Shown here: in pieces, positions 47,780 to 59,500 of the stretch
How positions within the stretch are numbered: the stretch's first letter is position 1
How the letters are laid out: each line of letters begins with the position of its first letter
DNA from: Allolobophora icterica
Taxonomy: Eukaryota > Annelida > Clitellata > Crassiclitellata > Lumbricidae
Length of the DNA: 64,000 nucleotides
Direction of reading: 5' to 3'
Assembly (NCBI GenBank): GCA_963556255.1
Contig: OY744604.1
Span: 75,325,736-75,389,735 of the forward strand
Program-made: the position numbers and the translations under genes
The notes under the pieces: model-generated
Told to the model about the DNA's origin: nothing
Seen by the model: only the letters and a program-made list of their open reading frames with translations
The model's database searches: none

Positions 47780-48190
47780 TTGTGCTGTCGGCTCTAGGAG
47801 CCCTAGCGATCGTCATGATACACAGTCTCCATTGCTGTCTTGCTACTTCCCCAGCAGCCGTTGAGTCGCTCTCCGGCCTGGAAGTCCCACCATCAGCGCT
47901 CCGGCCTGGGAGTCCCACCATCAGCGACCATCGGCGTGGTTTGGTGTGTCTCATGACGATTTTCTTGGCATGTTAACAGGGGTGGTTTGCCATTGCCTTC
48001 CCCTGGTTTTGCCTGCCGTGCCCGTTCGTTCCCCTGCCTTTGGAAGGGTACCAACAGTTCCCCTTCCTTTGGAAGGGTACCAACAGTCCGCACCACGTGA
48101 AGGTGGGCACGGAGGACTTTGGTTCACCAGCCCAGGTCGGATCCGAGTCTAAGCTCATGAGAGACGTCGGTCAGGTCGCCTCCCTGCTTT
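47780..48190. repeat. Dispersed repeat-like block with internal duplications
   Basis: Contains GGTGGTTTGCCATTGCCTTC, and two internal duplications: GGAAGTCCCACCATCAGCG-type (47881-47925) and CCTTTGGAAGGGTACCAACAGT (48039-48087). Much less AT-rich than its flanks. Class unknown. Confidence 0.5.
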
Positions 48191-48609
48191 ACTCTGTAAC
48201 AGAGTGACTGGTGAACCTTTGCGGACAATAAACATGATAATTCAAAATAAAGAAAACATCTTGACACTTGACACTTGTTTATTTGGTAACCAAACTTTTA
48301 CAGTTAAAGCAGAAACATGCATTATTATTATATTCCAAAGTTTGGCTACACAGGAGGCCCAAAAGGGGTCAAATGACCCCGCTACAAGGGCCACCTGGGT
48401 AGTAGTACAGTAAGTGGAAAGCAGTCAATCATCCATCATTCTTAACTCAGTACTTAATTAAAGCCTGTAAGTATAATTATCGTTGTACAATGTTTTCACT
48501 GTTCATAACAAGAACTTAACTAACGCCAAGATAACATAACCTGTGATCAATCATGTGAACATTTATAATAATTCCGTGGATTAAACTTTTAGAAAACCTC
48601 AGCTTATTC

Positions 48610-48860
48610 ATGAGCAGTCACATAAATACATACTTTCATGCCAAATTAGCCCACACGCATATAAGCACCCAAGCAAAACACCTGAAAGCACTCATACCTT
48701 TTCATAGCCCTACATATATGCATGCGTGTCAACAACATACATACACTCTCACATACATACACACAACATGCATACAAACACTTAAACAAACATACATAGA
48801 TACATACAGATTAGCACTTGTCCACACACCATCCCATATACATACATACTCATATACCAA
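48610..48860. repeat. ACATAC-rich imperfect microsatellite
   Basis: Repeated ACATACAT/ACACA words. Confidence 0.7.
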
Positions 48861-49451
48861 ATTGATTACACAATCTGCAGAGGAGTAAATTAACCCTTCT
48901 GTAAAAAACATTAATTCACAAAATGGGATGTGTGTTAAATATGATGTATTATATAGTGCATTTAATATGCAGTAAGATAGAGGTTACCCAATAAAACCCT
49001 TAAGAGATTATATAGTTGAGAAGTAAAATACTTCATTGTAATTGAAAAATAGTTCACTTCAATGCATCTGTAAATTAAGTAATAACCATGCATTCACAGT
49101 AGGCTACTTCATTGCATTCCTAGGATAGGTTGCGACAACACAATCATTAACCCTCAGGCTACCAAGGTTTTTTTGCGACATCGGCTACCAAGGGGGGGGT
49201 GGTTACCACCCCCCCCCCCCGGAATTTCGTGTTTGGTTTAAGATATCATATCATGTAATACAGCATTTGATTCAGCATTCATTTCTGAAAAGAATGGTAT
49301 ATTTAGTTGTAAAATATATGAATGCATCTCGAAATTATATAGTTTTTAACAAAGGCACCGGTCCATTTAACGATATCTGATATTATCGCACACAATTTGT
49401 ACTATTGATCAATTAATATTATGACGTAAGGCCCTACATCGACACGCAAGA

Positions 49452-49455
<4 letters not shown>

Positions 49456-49538
<83 letters not shown>
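49456..49538. repeat. (TA)n microsatellite
   Basis: About 80 bases of perfect TA, with a shorter (TA)n at 49572-49584. Confidence 0.95.
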
Positions 49539-49545
<7 letters not shown>

Positions 49546-49832
49546 CACATTATTACCGGTATATGTGTGTGTATATATATATATGCCCATAGACAATTAC
49601 GATTGTTACGTAAATACCTGGACAAAAATATATAAATGATGTGGGTTTTGAAAATGAACTATGTATCCAAGAATATTCTAAATATAATAAATATAGAGGC
49701 TTAATTTTCAACAATACAAACTATTCCAAAGTCTGTTTTAGTTACAGACAAAACCTAAAGGCGTGCAGCTATATCAACATGAAAACATGAAACAAGAAAT
49801 TATGTAATTTTTCCCGGCAGTCAAAAAAAACG

Positions 49833-50018
49833 TCAGTGGTCCTTGCAGTTATTGCAAGTTACTTTCATTGTTTTGTGCGAATGCTTCCTGCAAACCGGCT
49901 TCTTGAACACTTCACAGCACTGCTTTACTCTGTTAGTATTCTGCTTCAACTGTTTATAGCCCTTCCCCATACCCAACCATATCGGTTTACGTTGTGATAT
50001 TGCATCAGTGATTTTCAC
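49833..50018 (-). pseudogene. piggyBac transposase C-terminal Cys-rich remnant
   Basis: Reads RVKQCCEVFKKPVCRKHSHK, then VTCNNCKDH. Spacing of the Cys/His residues resembles the C-terminal zinc-binding domain of piggyBac transposases. The catalytic core is not recognisable. Confidence 0.5.
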
Positions 50019-50639
50019 ACTGAAAAAGCGTATTATTATTCATTATGATCACTTCCGGTTATCAAAAGACAAATAACTAAGCAAGTAAATATAACCCTAA
50101 ATTCCCTCTAAAGAATGGCATAGTTGTTTCTCTTCCAGAAAGAATAATGAATACCTTTATAGTCGACAACAGCTAACAGCTGACGAGAGAAATTCCTGAT
50201 TTCATAAGTGGTACCTAGGCTATATCGGGTATAACTTTTTTATGGCGTGGGATATCATCATGACTTTTACCTCAAAATTTGCGCAAATGGACCCCCTACA
50301 GCTACCTAAAATGTCAAAATTATATTCCACGTGCAAAAAAAGTTTTTCCAGAAAAACGTAGGGGGGGGGTGGTAACCACCCCCCCCTTGGTAGCCCGAGG
50401 GTTAAACCAGCTATACAAAAATAAAAATAAAATAATGCATCAATGGTGCATGTTACACCAATGCCTCAACAGAGCAGGTTTCACAGAGTGACTATGAATC
50501 AGATACTCCTTTGCACTATAGGAGAGACTACTAACTAGACTACAGTGTAGCAGATTACACATATAATAATAAGCGAAGGCAGTGTTAATCCGATAACTAT
50601 AGCATTCACCGGCATTATAAAAAGCAAATCCCAACAACC

Positions 50640-51080
50640 AAATCAAATTGGATCTGAATTTTGAGCTATCAACCAGGAGTGAACTTTTCTTTTAAATGAG
50701 TGTAAATTGGAGACTATGCGGATCTCTTTAGGTAGTGCATTCCAAGCTGAAGGACCTGTGATTCTAATCGAGTATCTACGGGAGTTAGTGCGTGCAAAAA
50801 TAGTTCTAATGAGGGATGTATTTCTGATGTTGTAGGAGTGAACATCAGCAGTGAAAGTAAAAAAGTTATTATATTTTTTGGGTAATGTTCTAAATATGTA
50901 ATGGTGCATAAACTCATTGATCTGTTTTTTTTAATCTGGTCAAGTTTTAATACTCGATAGTGAGTGAATAAAGGGTCCGTATGAGCAGAATAAGAGGAGC
51001 CTGCTATGATGCGCATAATTCTTTTTTGAAGTGTTATTACTTTGTGCAGTCGATGAGCATAAAACATCGCATTTGATTAA
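50640..51080 (-). mobile_element. LINE 3' end, minus strand
   Basis: Reads TLQKRIMRIIAGSSYSAHTD, PLFTHYRVLKLDQI, then in another frame YNIRNTSLIRTIFARTNSRR, YSIRITGPSAWNALPKEIR and SFKRKV. C-terminal RT of a CR1/L2-like LINE with at least one frameshift near 50930. Confidence 0.8.
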
Positions 51081-51326
51081 ATTAAAAACAAAGCTGAAAT
51101 AGATCACTCATAAAGATTTTCGGATCCTATGGTTGCTTTTTGATCAATTTATTGTTGAAGTTAACTTGCCTTGAACAACCCTCCGTTTGTCAAGAATCGT
51201 CAAAATTTTGAAAACACTCGCTCCGGTTTGTTAATATAATTAACTTTGAAGACTGCTCTTTTACCGTGGATGAACTGGAAGCGCTCCTGAGTAGACTGTC
51301 TAGAAGGGTCGCTATAAAAATGTTCC

Positions 51327-51329
<3 letters not shown>

Positions 51330-51395
<66 letters not shown>

Positions 51396-51399
51396 TGGT

Positions 51400-51480
<81 letters not shown>
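51330..51480. repeat. (AAT)n microsatellite
   Basis: Two AAT blocks separated by AAATTGGTT. Confidence 0.92.
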
Positions 51481-51572
51481 CAGCTTCAACGCCGCCGCCT
51501 TCCGTAACACTTTTGCACTTCCGGGTCTCGATGAAGACGGTCACTCCAGAGATTAATTTTGACTTAGTATCT

Positions 51573-51625
51573 GACTCCTGAGGGATTATATGTACCTCGG
51601 GGGAAAAATAATAATAATTATATGA
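51573..51625. repeat. Retroposon-tail-like repeat
   Basis: CCTGAGGGATTATATGTACC then TCGGGGG and AATAATAAT, as near 20.75 kb. Confidence 0.55.
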
Positions 51626-51719
51626 ATATTATGAATAATATGAATAATGATATGAATAATTATAATATTAAACTACATACTCCTTTGACTGATACCTAGG
51701 GCCTACTTGAAATGACTCC

Positions 51720-53135
51720 AGACAGCATTCCCACGCCGCTCGAGATACGAACATCTTTACTACTGGTTACTGTCCTATTCGGTTAGCGGCATCATTAAAT
51801 GATAAACTGGAAAGCATAAGCCACTGGTTCTCAGCAAACCTAGTTTCTCTGAACTTAAAAAAGACATGTTTTATGATATTCGCTAAAAACAAGTTTTTGG
51901 ATGCTGATATTAATATTAGTATAAATGGAGTCTCATTGTCACGGGTACATGAAATTAAATTTCTCGGTGTGGTATTAACTGATGACCTTAAATGGAGGAA
52001 GCATGTTGATATGGTAGTGAATAAATTATCTAAAATAGTGGGTATACTCCGTAGGGTTATGCATATTCTTGACGTAGATACACTTAAGCTACTATACCAC
52101 ACTCTTTTTGAACCATACATGACATACTGCTGCTCTATCTGGTCGTTGCCACATAGAAACGGCAATCTAGACCGTATATTGAAGAACCAGAAGGCTGCTG
52201 TTAGAATTATTACCCACTCTCCTTATTTATCTCACTCCAACCCCCTATTCTGCACTTTAGGCATAATAAAAATTTATGACTTGTCTCATTTATCTAAACT
52301 TATACTTATGTTCAAGTTTGTACATAATATGTTACCAAAAATTTTTATAATTACTTTACCACAGTTGACCAAACCCACACTCACAACACGCGGTGCTCAA
52401 CCAACTTTGCTGTTCCTTATGCACGCACAGTAAGCAGAGCGGGTAACCTCCAAGTTCTGGGTCCTCGCTTGTGGAATTTTTTACCGGTTAAACTTAAAGA
52501 AGAGAAATTTCTTTCTTCGTTTAAAAGAGAACTGAAAATAGGCTACTTATTAAAATATAACGAAATATAACCGTGTTGGAAATTGCAGGTCTCTCCCTAA
52601 TGAATGAATGAGTGTTTTATTTTTATTAGGATATCTATTTGCCTTAGTTATAGTAACATTATTATTAATAGACCTCTCTTTTGTTCGATTTTCTCTTCTT
52701 TCCACTTGTGTTACTTCTATATTATATAAAATTATCTCATTTTTCATCTTTCATTTTTTTCATTTTTCATATTAATTTTGCATAATCTGTCATGTTTTGT
52801 CATATTTTGTGATAATTTTCTTTTCATCATAAAATTGCCTTTGTTTGTATACTTCGGTTCTGATTACTCTGTTTCTTGACTTTGATAAATTATTTGACTA
52901 AGGTATACTGTCAAAACTGTTTGGTCGCAACTGCATCTCATCAGCATAACTTAGCTTAGATCTGTGTGACACTCTAAACGTTGACTGAAATGTGAATCAG
53001 GTACTAGGGGTCAGGGTGGTATAAGCTTTTAGCTTTTTCCTGGCTTCCTGTTGCGCAGTGATTGATATGTTTTATTTGTCATGACTTGTACTTTGTTTTT
53101 CTGGACGCAATAAACAATAAACAACAATAAACAAT
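51720..53135 (+). mobile_element. LINE reverse-transcriptase C-terminal half with 3' UTR
   Basis: Residues LESISHWFSANLVSLNLKKT, then FLGVVLTDDLKWRKHVDMV, LLYHTLFEPYMTYCCSIW and LKNQKAAVRIIT: the palm, thumb and C-terminal region of a CR1/Jockey-type RT. The main frame is open at 51873-52433; the end (PYARTVSRAGNLQVLGPRLW) is one frame over. The 3' end is probably the AATAAACAATAAAC repeats near 53105-53135. Confidence 0.82.
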
Positions 53136-53379
53136 TTAGAGATAATTTGACTACAAAATTTACATGACTACTAATTTTGAGAATTTGCGCTAGTCCACTT
53201 GGGTTGCAATCGCTATAGAAACGTTTACACATAATAATTTCATTTGATAAAATAAGCCCATCGATATCTATATTTAGACTATAAATATCAATGAATGAGC
53301 CACTACTACTGGGTTGGTTCACAAATTCAAAATCCGGGGCTTACATAAGGGCTGTTATTGTGCATTTCCACGTTCTCAT

Positions 53380-53558
53380 GTTTGTCAATAATGCACTTTT
53401 TATTTTATTAACGAGAAAAGCATTGAATTTCGTTAATGTTATATCCGTCATAATGATATTTTTAGTTACCTTTATAGTTATCGTTAACGAAATAATTTTT
53501 GTGCGTTAACGAACATTTTCGTTATCGTTAACGTTAACGAGAATCACACTGCAATACT
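53380..53558. mobile_element. hAT-like right end with GTTAACG repeats
   Basis: Several GTTAACGA/TCGTTAACG words end in AGAATCACACTG, a CAGTG-type end in inverted orientation. The left end was not found. Confidence 0.4.
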
Positions 53559-53959
53559 GTATATACTATATGTATCATTTTATATATTATAGAATCCTAC
53601 GGTAGCCGATGGGTTTGAGGGATTGACTGTTAGGATTTGAACCTACTGTAAGGACCTTGAACAGCTCTTTCAAGCACAATGACTTCGCACCATCGACTGG
53701 TATTTCGTAATGAGAGTAGCGCTCAATAACTGCAGGAATAATAGGCCTAATCCTATTCATTGTAAGTAAACAGCATATGACGCATCAGTACTGGTCATAT
53801 TCTCATCGGAAGTGTCTAAAAAGTCTGTGAAGTAAGACAAAGACAGAGTACACAAATTAATACCTGTATGATTTCATGAACTGAATGTGCTTCTCACCTT
53901 TTGTTAGCCAGGGTTGGAATCGTAAATAAAATGACAACATCTCGCTGTATCAATGGCTA

Positions 53960-54250
53960 AATAATTGTTATCATTACCTGGTCTCAGATCGCTGTTCTGC
54001 AACCCAGAGCAATGTCTTCGTTACCCCGTCCCGTACTGCCACACTGCAACATATGAAAGTTTCGCAGTGGTCACAGCTCCTTCAACTGGAACAGGCTTCC
54101 TTGCAATCTGCGACATTAGCTTCTTTTCGTTTCTGTGCGTTTATTTCTCAAGTGTTTGAAGACTATATACTATTCGGTCGTGGTCTTGTGTAGGAATGTT
54201 AGGAGTTTTCTTGAAGAGGCGCTATATAAATAGACGCCTTTAATTACAAT
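53960..54250 (+). mobile_element. LINE 3' end
   Basis: A decayed RT C-terminus (SFAVVTAPSTGTGFLAI, corresponding to SFxVxAPRxWNxLPxxLR) followed by a TTGAAGAGGCGCTATATAAA tail. Confidence 0.65.
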
Positions 54251-55696
54251 TTTAGTTTAGAATATACAAATAGCAGTGAACCTAATAACAACGGCCCGTA
54301 AAATTAAACTAATGCAAATAATTTGAAAAAATTATGCATGTTAAACTGCAAAGTGTGTCAAACCTTATACTAGTTACCTACCAATATCGGGAGGAGACTA
54401 CTGCTTAGAGAACTTTATACTGGCTTTAGACCAGTGGAAGACGTTAATCTATGATCTCACAATCGCAAAGCAGCATCGACAAAAACAGTCTGCAGAAAGT
54501 TAAGAGCTGGTGTACCAATTGCCAAATTCCCTTAAAGAGGGAGTCCATGCACAATCCCGTAATCTCATTTCGGAAAACACCATTGAATTCGAGATAATGA
54601 TTAAATTAATCAATATCTTCACTATATCCAAGGATGACTTCAAAGTGTAGGAAATTGAAGCACAATGTGCAGTAATCTTGAATACCCCAGCAGTATTTTT
54701 TAAGTCATCCGTGTAGCGCGCATCAAAATCTACACTACAAAATCTACACAAAATCTATTGTGTTACTTTTTACTTCAATAATATCGCAACAGCCTTGTTG
54801 AAATGCATAGCCTTAATCCAAATCATTCAATGCACACTATTACCGCTGTAACCGCTCCCAAGTAACAGACCGCAGCAAGGATCTATAAAATCTGATCTGA
54901 AACCTGAGATATTCTGACCTGGTCCGATTTATATGATTCAATAATAACCTTTACAGTCCAATCCAATATATGTCAATTCAAACAAATCTAATCTGGTCTA
55001 GTTACAGTTCTTTAAACCCTACAGAAAAATTGACATGTGACGCCAAACGATGTCGCTAAACTTTTGTACTTCTCATAAGTAACAAATTAAGTAAAGAAAT
55101 TTAATGTAATCCATAGCCATTCTGCATTAGACCCACGACGAGTTGTTTCCCTATTTTAAAGAAATGTCTCAGCAATGTTTATTATATTATAGGCCCTACA
55201 TGTCTATTTTTCTGCTGCTCTCTTTTAAACATTTTCGATTATCCACTAATATTTCTTAACTTAAAAGTGTTATCTAAGAACTATATTTATGGGCTTTCTC
55301 ATTTTCACAAAACACAGGTTATAACTGTAAACTGTGAGAACTACTATCTACAATGGATAAAAATAAATGTTGCATTGAATCAAATATTTTTAACATGCTA
55401 AGCATACGTAGCTATGAATGACAGCAAACTTGTCAGTGTTGCTATTGATTAACTGAAATTGAAATAAGAAATAACCCGGCTACATAAAATGCAGTGAGTG
55501 ATGCATTCTGTTTAGTCGTTAAATAGGATTAGGCGTTTCTTTATCCGTCGGCATGACTGACACAACTAACATGGCTTCTTGTACTCCTGTTCATTGGTTG
55601 TTGGTCGGTACATAGTCGGCTGCAGAAGACGGTGTGGAGAATTCATGAGTAGTTGGACGGTTTAAGTCGCTTTCAACAAGATGCATTAGTTATAAA
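54251..55696. other. 3' flank of gene C, no gene recognised
   Basis: Would contain the 3' UTR of gene C, whose stop is at 55697-55699. AATAAA-like hexamers exist but none can be assigned. Confidence 0.3.
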
Positions 55697-56510
55697 TTAT
55701 GTGTAGACTTGTTGCCTGAATTCATTTGGCACTAAATATCCAAAAATCGGATCAGAATAACGGCGTCTTAGTGCAGAATTGTTAGGATCGTAATCAATCA
55801 GATCAAGGTACTCGTGTCGCCGAGATGAACATCGTAATTTATTTGGCAATAAATACAGGTATTCATGAGGTCTGCTGCGCGGTACAGCAGGATAGTTCAT
55901 TAGATCTAGAGTATCATGTAGGCCTACCCGTGATAGAGGTCTGAATTTATTTGGCACTAAATACCCAAATTTTTTATCACTATCAGGAGGCCTAACAGAT
56001 GAATAAATGGTATCATGATACCATGATGGAAAAGATCCAGATACTCATGTCTCAATTCATTTGGCAGAAAATACCCGAAAGTGGAGTTAGTCTCTTGGGG
56101 TCTGATTGACATCTGCCTTGAAAAACTCTCAGCCAGATCCAGGTAGGCCGGTGCGTAGATCGATTCATTTGGTGCCAAGAAGTGTAAGGTTGATCCATGT
56201 TCAAAGGCATTTTTTCTTCTCAGAATAGTGTCCACTGGCACTACTTCATTATTCACTGCGGCATGCTTCTTGATTCTTTCAGGATTAATTGCAGTGTTTG
56301 TCGTCAAATTATTAGTTTGAGCATGACAAAGTATCTTGGGCATCGGTGATGTTACAGCTGGTTCTCTGTAACTGGTATGTATCTCTCGTGCTGTAAATTG
56401 TGGCTGAACGTTTTGATTCCCAACATTTAAGGCTACATTTCGGGAAAAGTGTGCACAAATGCATATCTTCTTCTCTCTTTTGACCGTAATCTTCTTGGAC
56501 ATGTACAACG
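55697..56510 (-). CDS. Gene C exon: cytoplasmic tail with tyrosine repeats and one frameshift
   Basis: Acceptor TTCATTGTTGCAG at 56511; phase 1. Frame one runs from 56510 to TAG at 55957-55959; frame two is open to TAA at 55697. Repeats in order: LHFLAPNESIYAPAYLDLAE; FGYFLPNELRHEYLDLF; FGYLVPNKFR..LHDTLDL; HEYLYLLPNKLR..HEYLDL; FGYLVPNEFRQQVYT. In the overlap, frame two (WYHDTIYSSVRPPDSDKKFG) matches the repeat style and frame one does not, so a base was probably lost in the CTTTTCC run near 56020-56026. It could be an assembly error, a null allele or decay. Confidence 0.65.
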
Positions 56511-59500
56511 CTGCAACAATGAATCATTTTCACATGCAGCAAAATAGTTGTTACAAATCTGCTATTTACGTGATTCAATATTCAATTCAATTCAATATTC
56601 GTTTACTGCATATCAAAATTGACACAGACGCAACTTGTTACACTACCAGATGTCTGTGGATGGCGGCCATAAGAAGACATTATACCCATGGCAGTCTGAG
56701 AAGGGTGAAACCCCATTAGTATACGTTTCTCTATAGGACCAGTGACATGAAGTTTTATGTCATCTTTTTCAAGGTGGGAGAACCCATAGGATCGGGTTTA
56801 AGGTCGTATTTATCGCGACACAGAGCAGGAAACCAACCCCGAAGAACATGATGCTGGTCATTACAGACCGCTCTAAACCTAAGGCCATATCCGAGGGGTT
56901 CGGACCGGTGGCTGGGAAAACCCCTCCGCCTCATTTGTCCCATCACGCCCTCTACCCTGGCTCCATCTTAAGCGTTCGTATAACCTCTTCATGCCGGAGA
57001 GACATACATGAGGTGCGGTAACAGTAGTCGCTGCAACTGCCTCATGAAGAACCATTCTGGTAAGGCCACGAGACTGGAGCACTCTGAGGGCATCCACAGA
57101 AGATGCGCAGAAAGCAACTCTTCCTCTATGTGCGCCGCCATCCTAAGGTCCGAGTGCATGGTCACGTCTGGCACTCTCATTGAGACCACACGACTTGTCC
57201 CCTGCATTATCTTGGGATTGGAGGAACATCTCCTGTTCTCGCAACCACCATTGATACATTAGCGTGTAGCCTATCAATATCACTTTCAAAATAATTTAAT
57301 TAATTAGTCTAACGTTTAAAATGCCAACACAGATTTAAACGAAGTAATGACGAAACGTAAATAAATGTAGGATCGTACACAAAGACTGAACTAGTTCAAA
57401 TGCTTTTGGCCTACCATAATTTCATAATCTTGTTGTAAGTCGTGTACGTATAAACTGTGCTAAATTGATTGTGATACGAGAAGAAGCAAATGTACAGTAA
57501 TGTTAGAGCTTATTTTTGACAATTTGTTATCAGTGGGTAAAATGCATACCTCTGATTCGTATAAATCCGTAAGTAATAATTGAAACACTGATCAACAAGG
57601 CAGCCATTGCAATACCAGCAATGATTAGTTTATTTCTCATTCCATCTGAAAAACATTGTATGCAGTGTTAGATTTGTTAAACTGAGGTTAAACTGAGGTT
57701 GACTTGACATTCATATAAATGATTAGAGGGCGCAAAACTGAAAGCTCCCCAGCATATACCCCGTGATCGATCGAGTCAGTCGATTAAGTCGATGGAAACT
57801 CGTCCAAGTCGAGTCGGTCGAAAAAACTCGTCGACTCGATCGACTTGCAAGTCGAGTCGATCATATGTTTTGACAAGTCGAGTCGATCGTTGTTTCCTCG
57901 ATTCGACTCGACTTTGAAATATTTTCTTACTATTTTTTGCGGCTACCTCACAAAATGACCCACATGATGTGATGACGTAATGCTTAGTAAACGCACAACT
58001 ACCGTATTAACCTGATTTGAAGTTCAGTGCAAATTATGAGCCTTATGGTGATTTCGTATAGCCTAGTGGACGCTGCAGATACTTTTTTTCACAGTTTAAC
58101 GGTGAAAATGGAAAGATTAAGATGCGTTAAAAATGCGCAAGTTTCAGGAAATTTCAGCTCTGTAGTCAGTTATAACGACGATCTCAAAACGTTCGAATGT
58201 CTGTATGTTAGGACGGGACTGAATGCTTCGATTTTGGCCAAGAGCAGTGGCTCGGAAAGTGTTTAATAGTTGCGTGAGCTAACCTCAGCCAAGTAGGCTA
58301 CAGACCTCAGATGGGTAGAATTATACATTATATCCAATATAACCAATAAGAATATTTTGTCATTTCTTACAATCAGTGGAAAAGTTTATTATACATGGCC
58401 TACATATTCATGAAATGAAACGCGTCTATAGCACAATAAGTCAATAACTACGTTAGCAAGCATCAAATACAAAGCGCCAGCCAAAAGTTGTGTGAGCAAT
58501 CATGATGTGCACTGAGCATGCTTCTGCCTCGGCGCTACAGAGCCAAAAGTTGTGTGAGCATGCTTCTGCTTCGGCGCTACAGAGCCAAAACTTGTGTGAC
58601 CATTGGCACCTTTGGCGCCATGGCTCCCAGGCCGATGGCCAAGAGATACAGTCCAAGTCGACAAAGTCGTCCAAGTCGATCGTTTATTTTCCAAGTCGAT
58701 CGAGTCGACGAGAGCTCGACTAGTCGACAAAGTCGATCGAGTCGATCGTCGGCCGAGCCAAGTCGATCGTAGCAGTTCGACTCGATCGATCACGGGGTAT
58801 ACCCCAGCAGTCCTAATGATTTTGAAAAGCTTATGTTGTATCGAGAAAAGCTTATGTTGTATCGAGAAATGTGAAAGTGATTTATAATTTAACCGCACTC
58901 CTTGACATGAGTTTTCTAAGAAAGACTTAAATTATTTCATCTCTCGGGTTGCTGTGCAAAGCTCCACACGACACTAATAAGTAAAAGAGTATAGGATAGG
59001 TCTATTTGGAACACTGGTAGTTATCACCTGCGTGTTTATATAAACCATGGCGACACACACTGTGGTCCAACTAAACTTTCTATTTCGTGAATCCATGAGT
59101 CACTTAGCTTCCACCCTCGGCTGCCTACTTCCCTCTTCCTAGTGATTGGCCGTGCCTCTGATTCAAGCATACTAGACGACTAGTGTGTAAGTTTCATATT
59201 ATTAATTCAAACGAAGACAACTTCTAAATTGACAATAAAGCCACTCGCACGAGAAACACTACATGTGGATCATGAATTTGACTTTATCCTCACCATCTTG
59301 ACAACTTCCCTGGTGACAAACACTACATCCCTGGTGAGAAACACTACATGTGGATCATGAATTTGACTTTATCCTCACCATCTTGACAACTTCCAAAATC
59401 TCCTTCCCATTTATTATTTCTGCAGGCGAGCTGCCACATTTTGCTACTGTTATAGCAGCCTATGAGAATTGTATCACCGTTTCGTTTAATCCAACCGCCT

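Larger units (their letters stand above)
49151..50401. mobile_element. piggyBac-like element
   Basis: Ends CCCTCAGGCTACCAAGG and CCTTGGTAGCCCGAGGG, flanked by TTAA at 49147-49150 and 50402-50405: the piggyBac signature. Inner blocks GGGGGGGTGGTTACCACCCC (left) and GGGGTGGTAACCACCCC (right) form further palindromes. It contains a transposase C-terminal remnant on the minus strand and a (TA)n tract. Confidence 0.88.

Noticed and set aside
55957..56035. Programmed -1 frameshift at an A-AAA-AAT-like site just before the frame-one stop in the gene C tail
   Set aside because: The overlap upstream already matches the repeat style in frame two (HDTIYSS versus HDTLDL), so the shift happened earlier, in the CTTTTCC run, and is better explained by a lost base.
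58027..58266. 79-codon frame inside the third fold-back element
   Set aside because: No domain recognised; the element looks non-coding and its arms are repeats.
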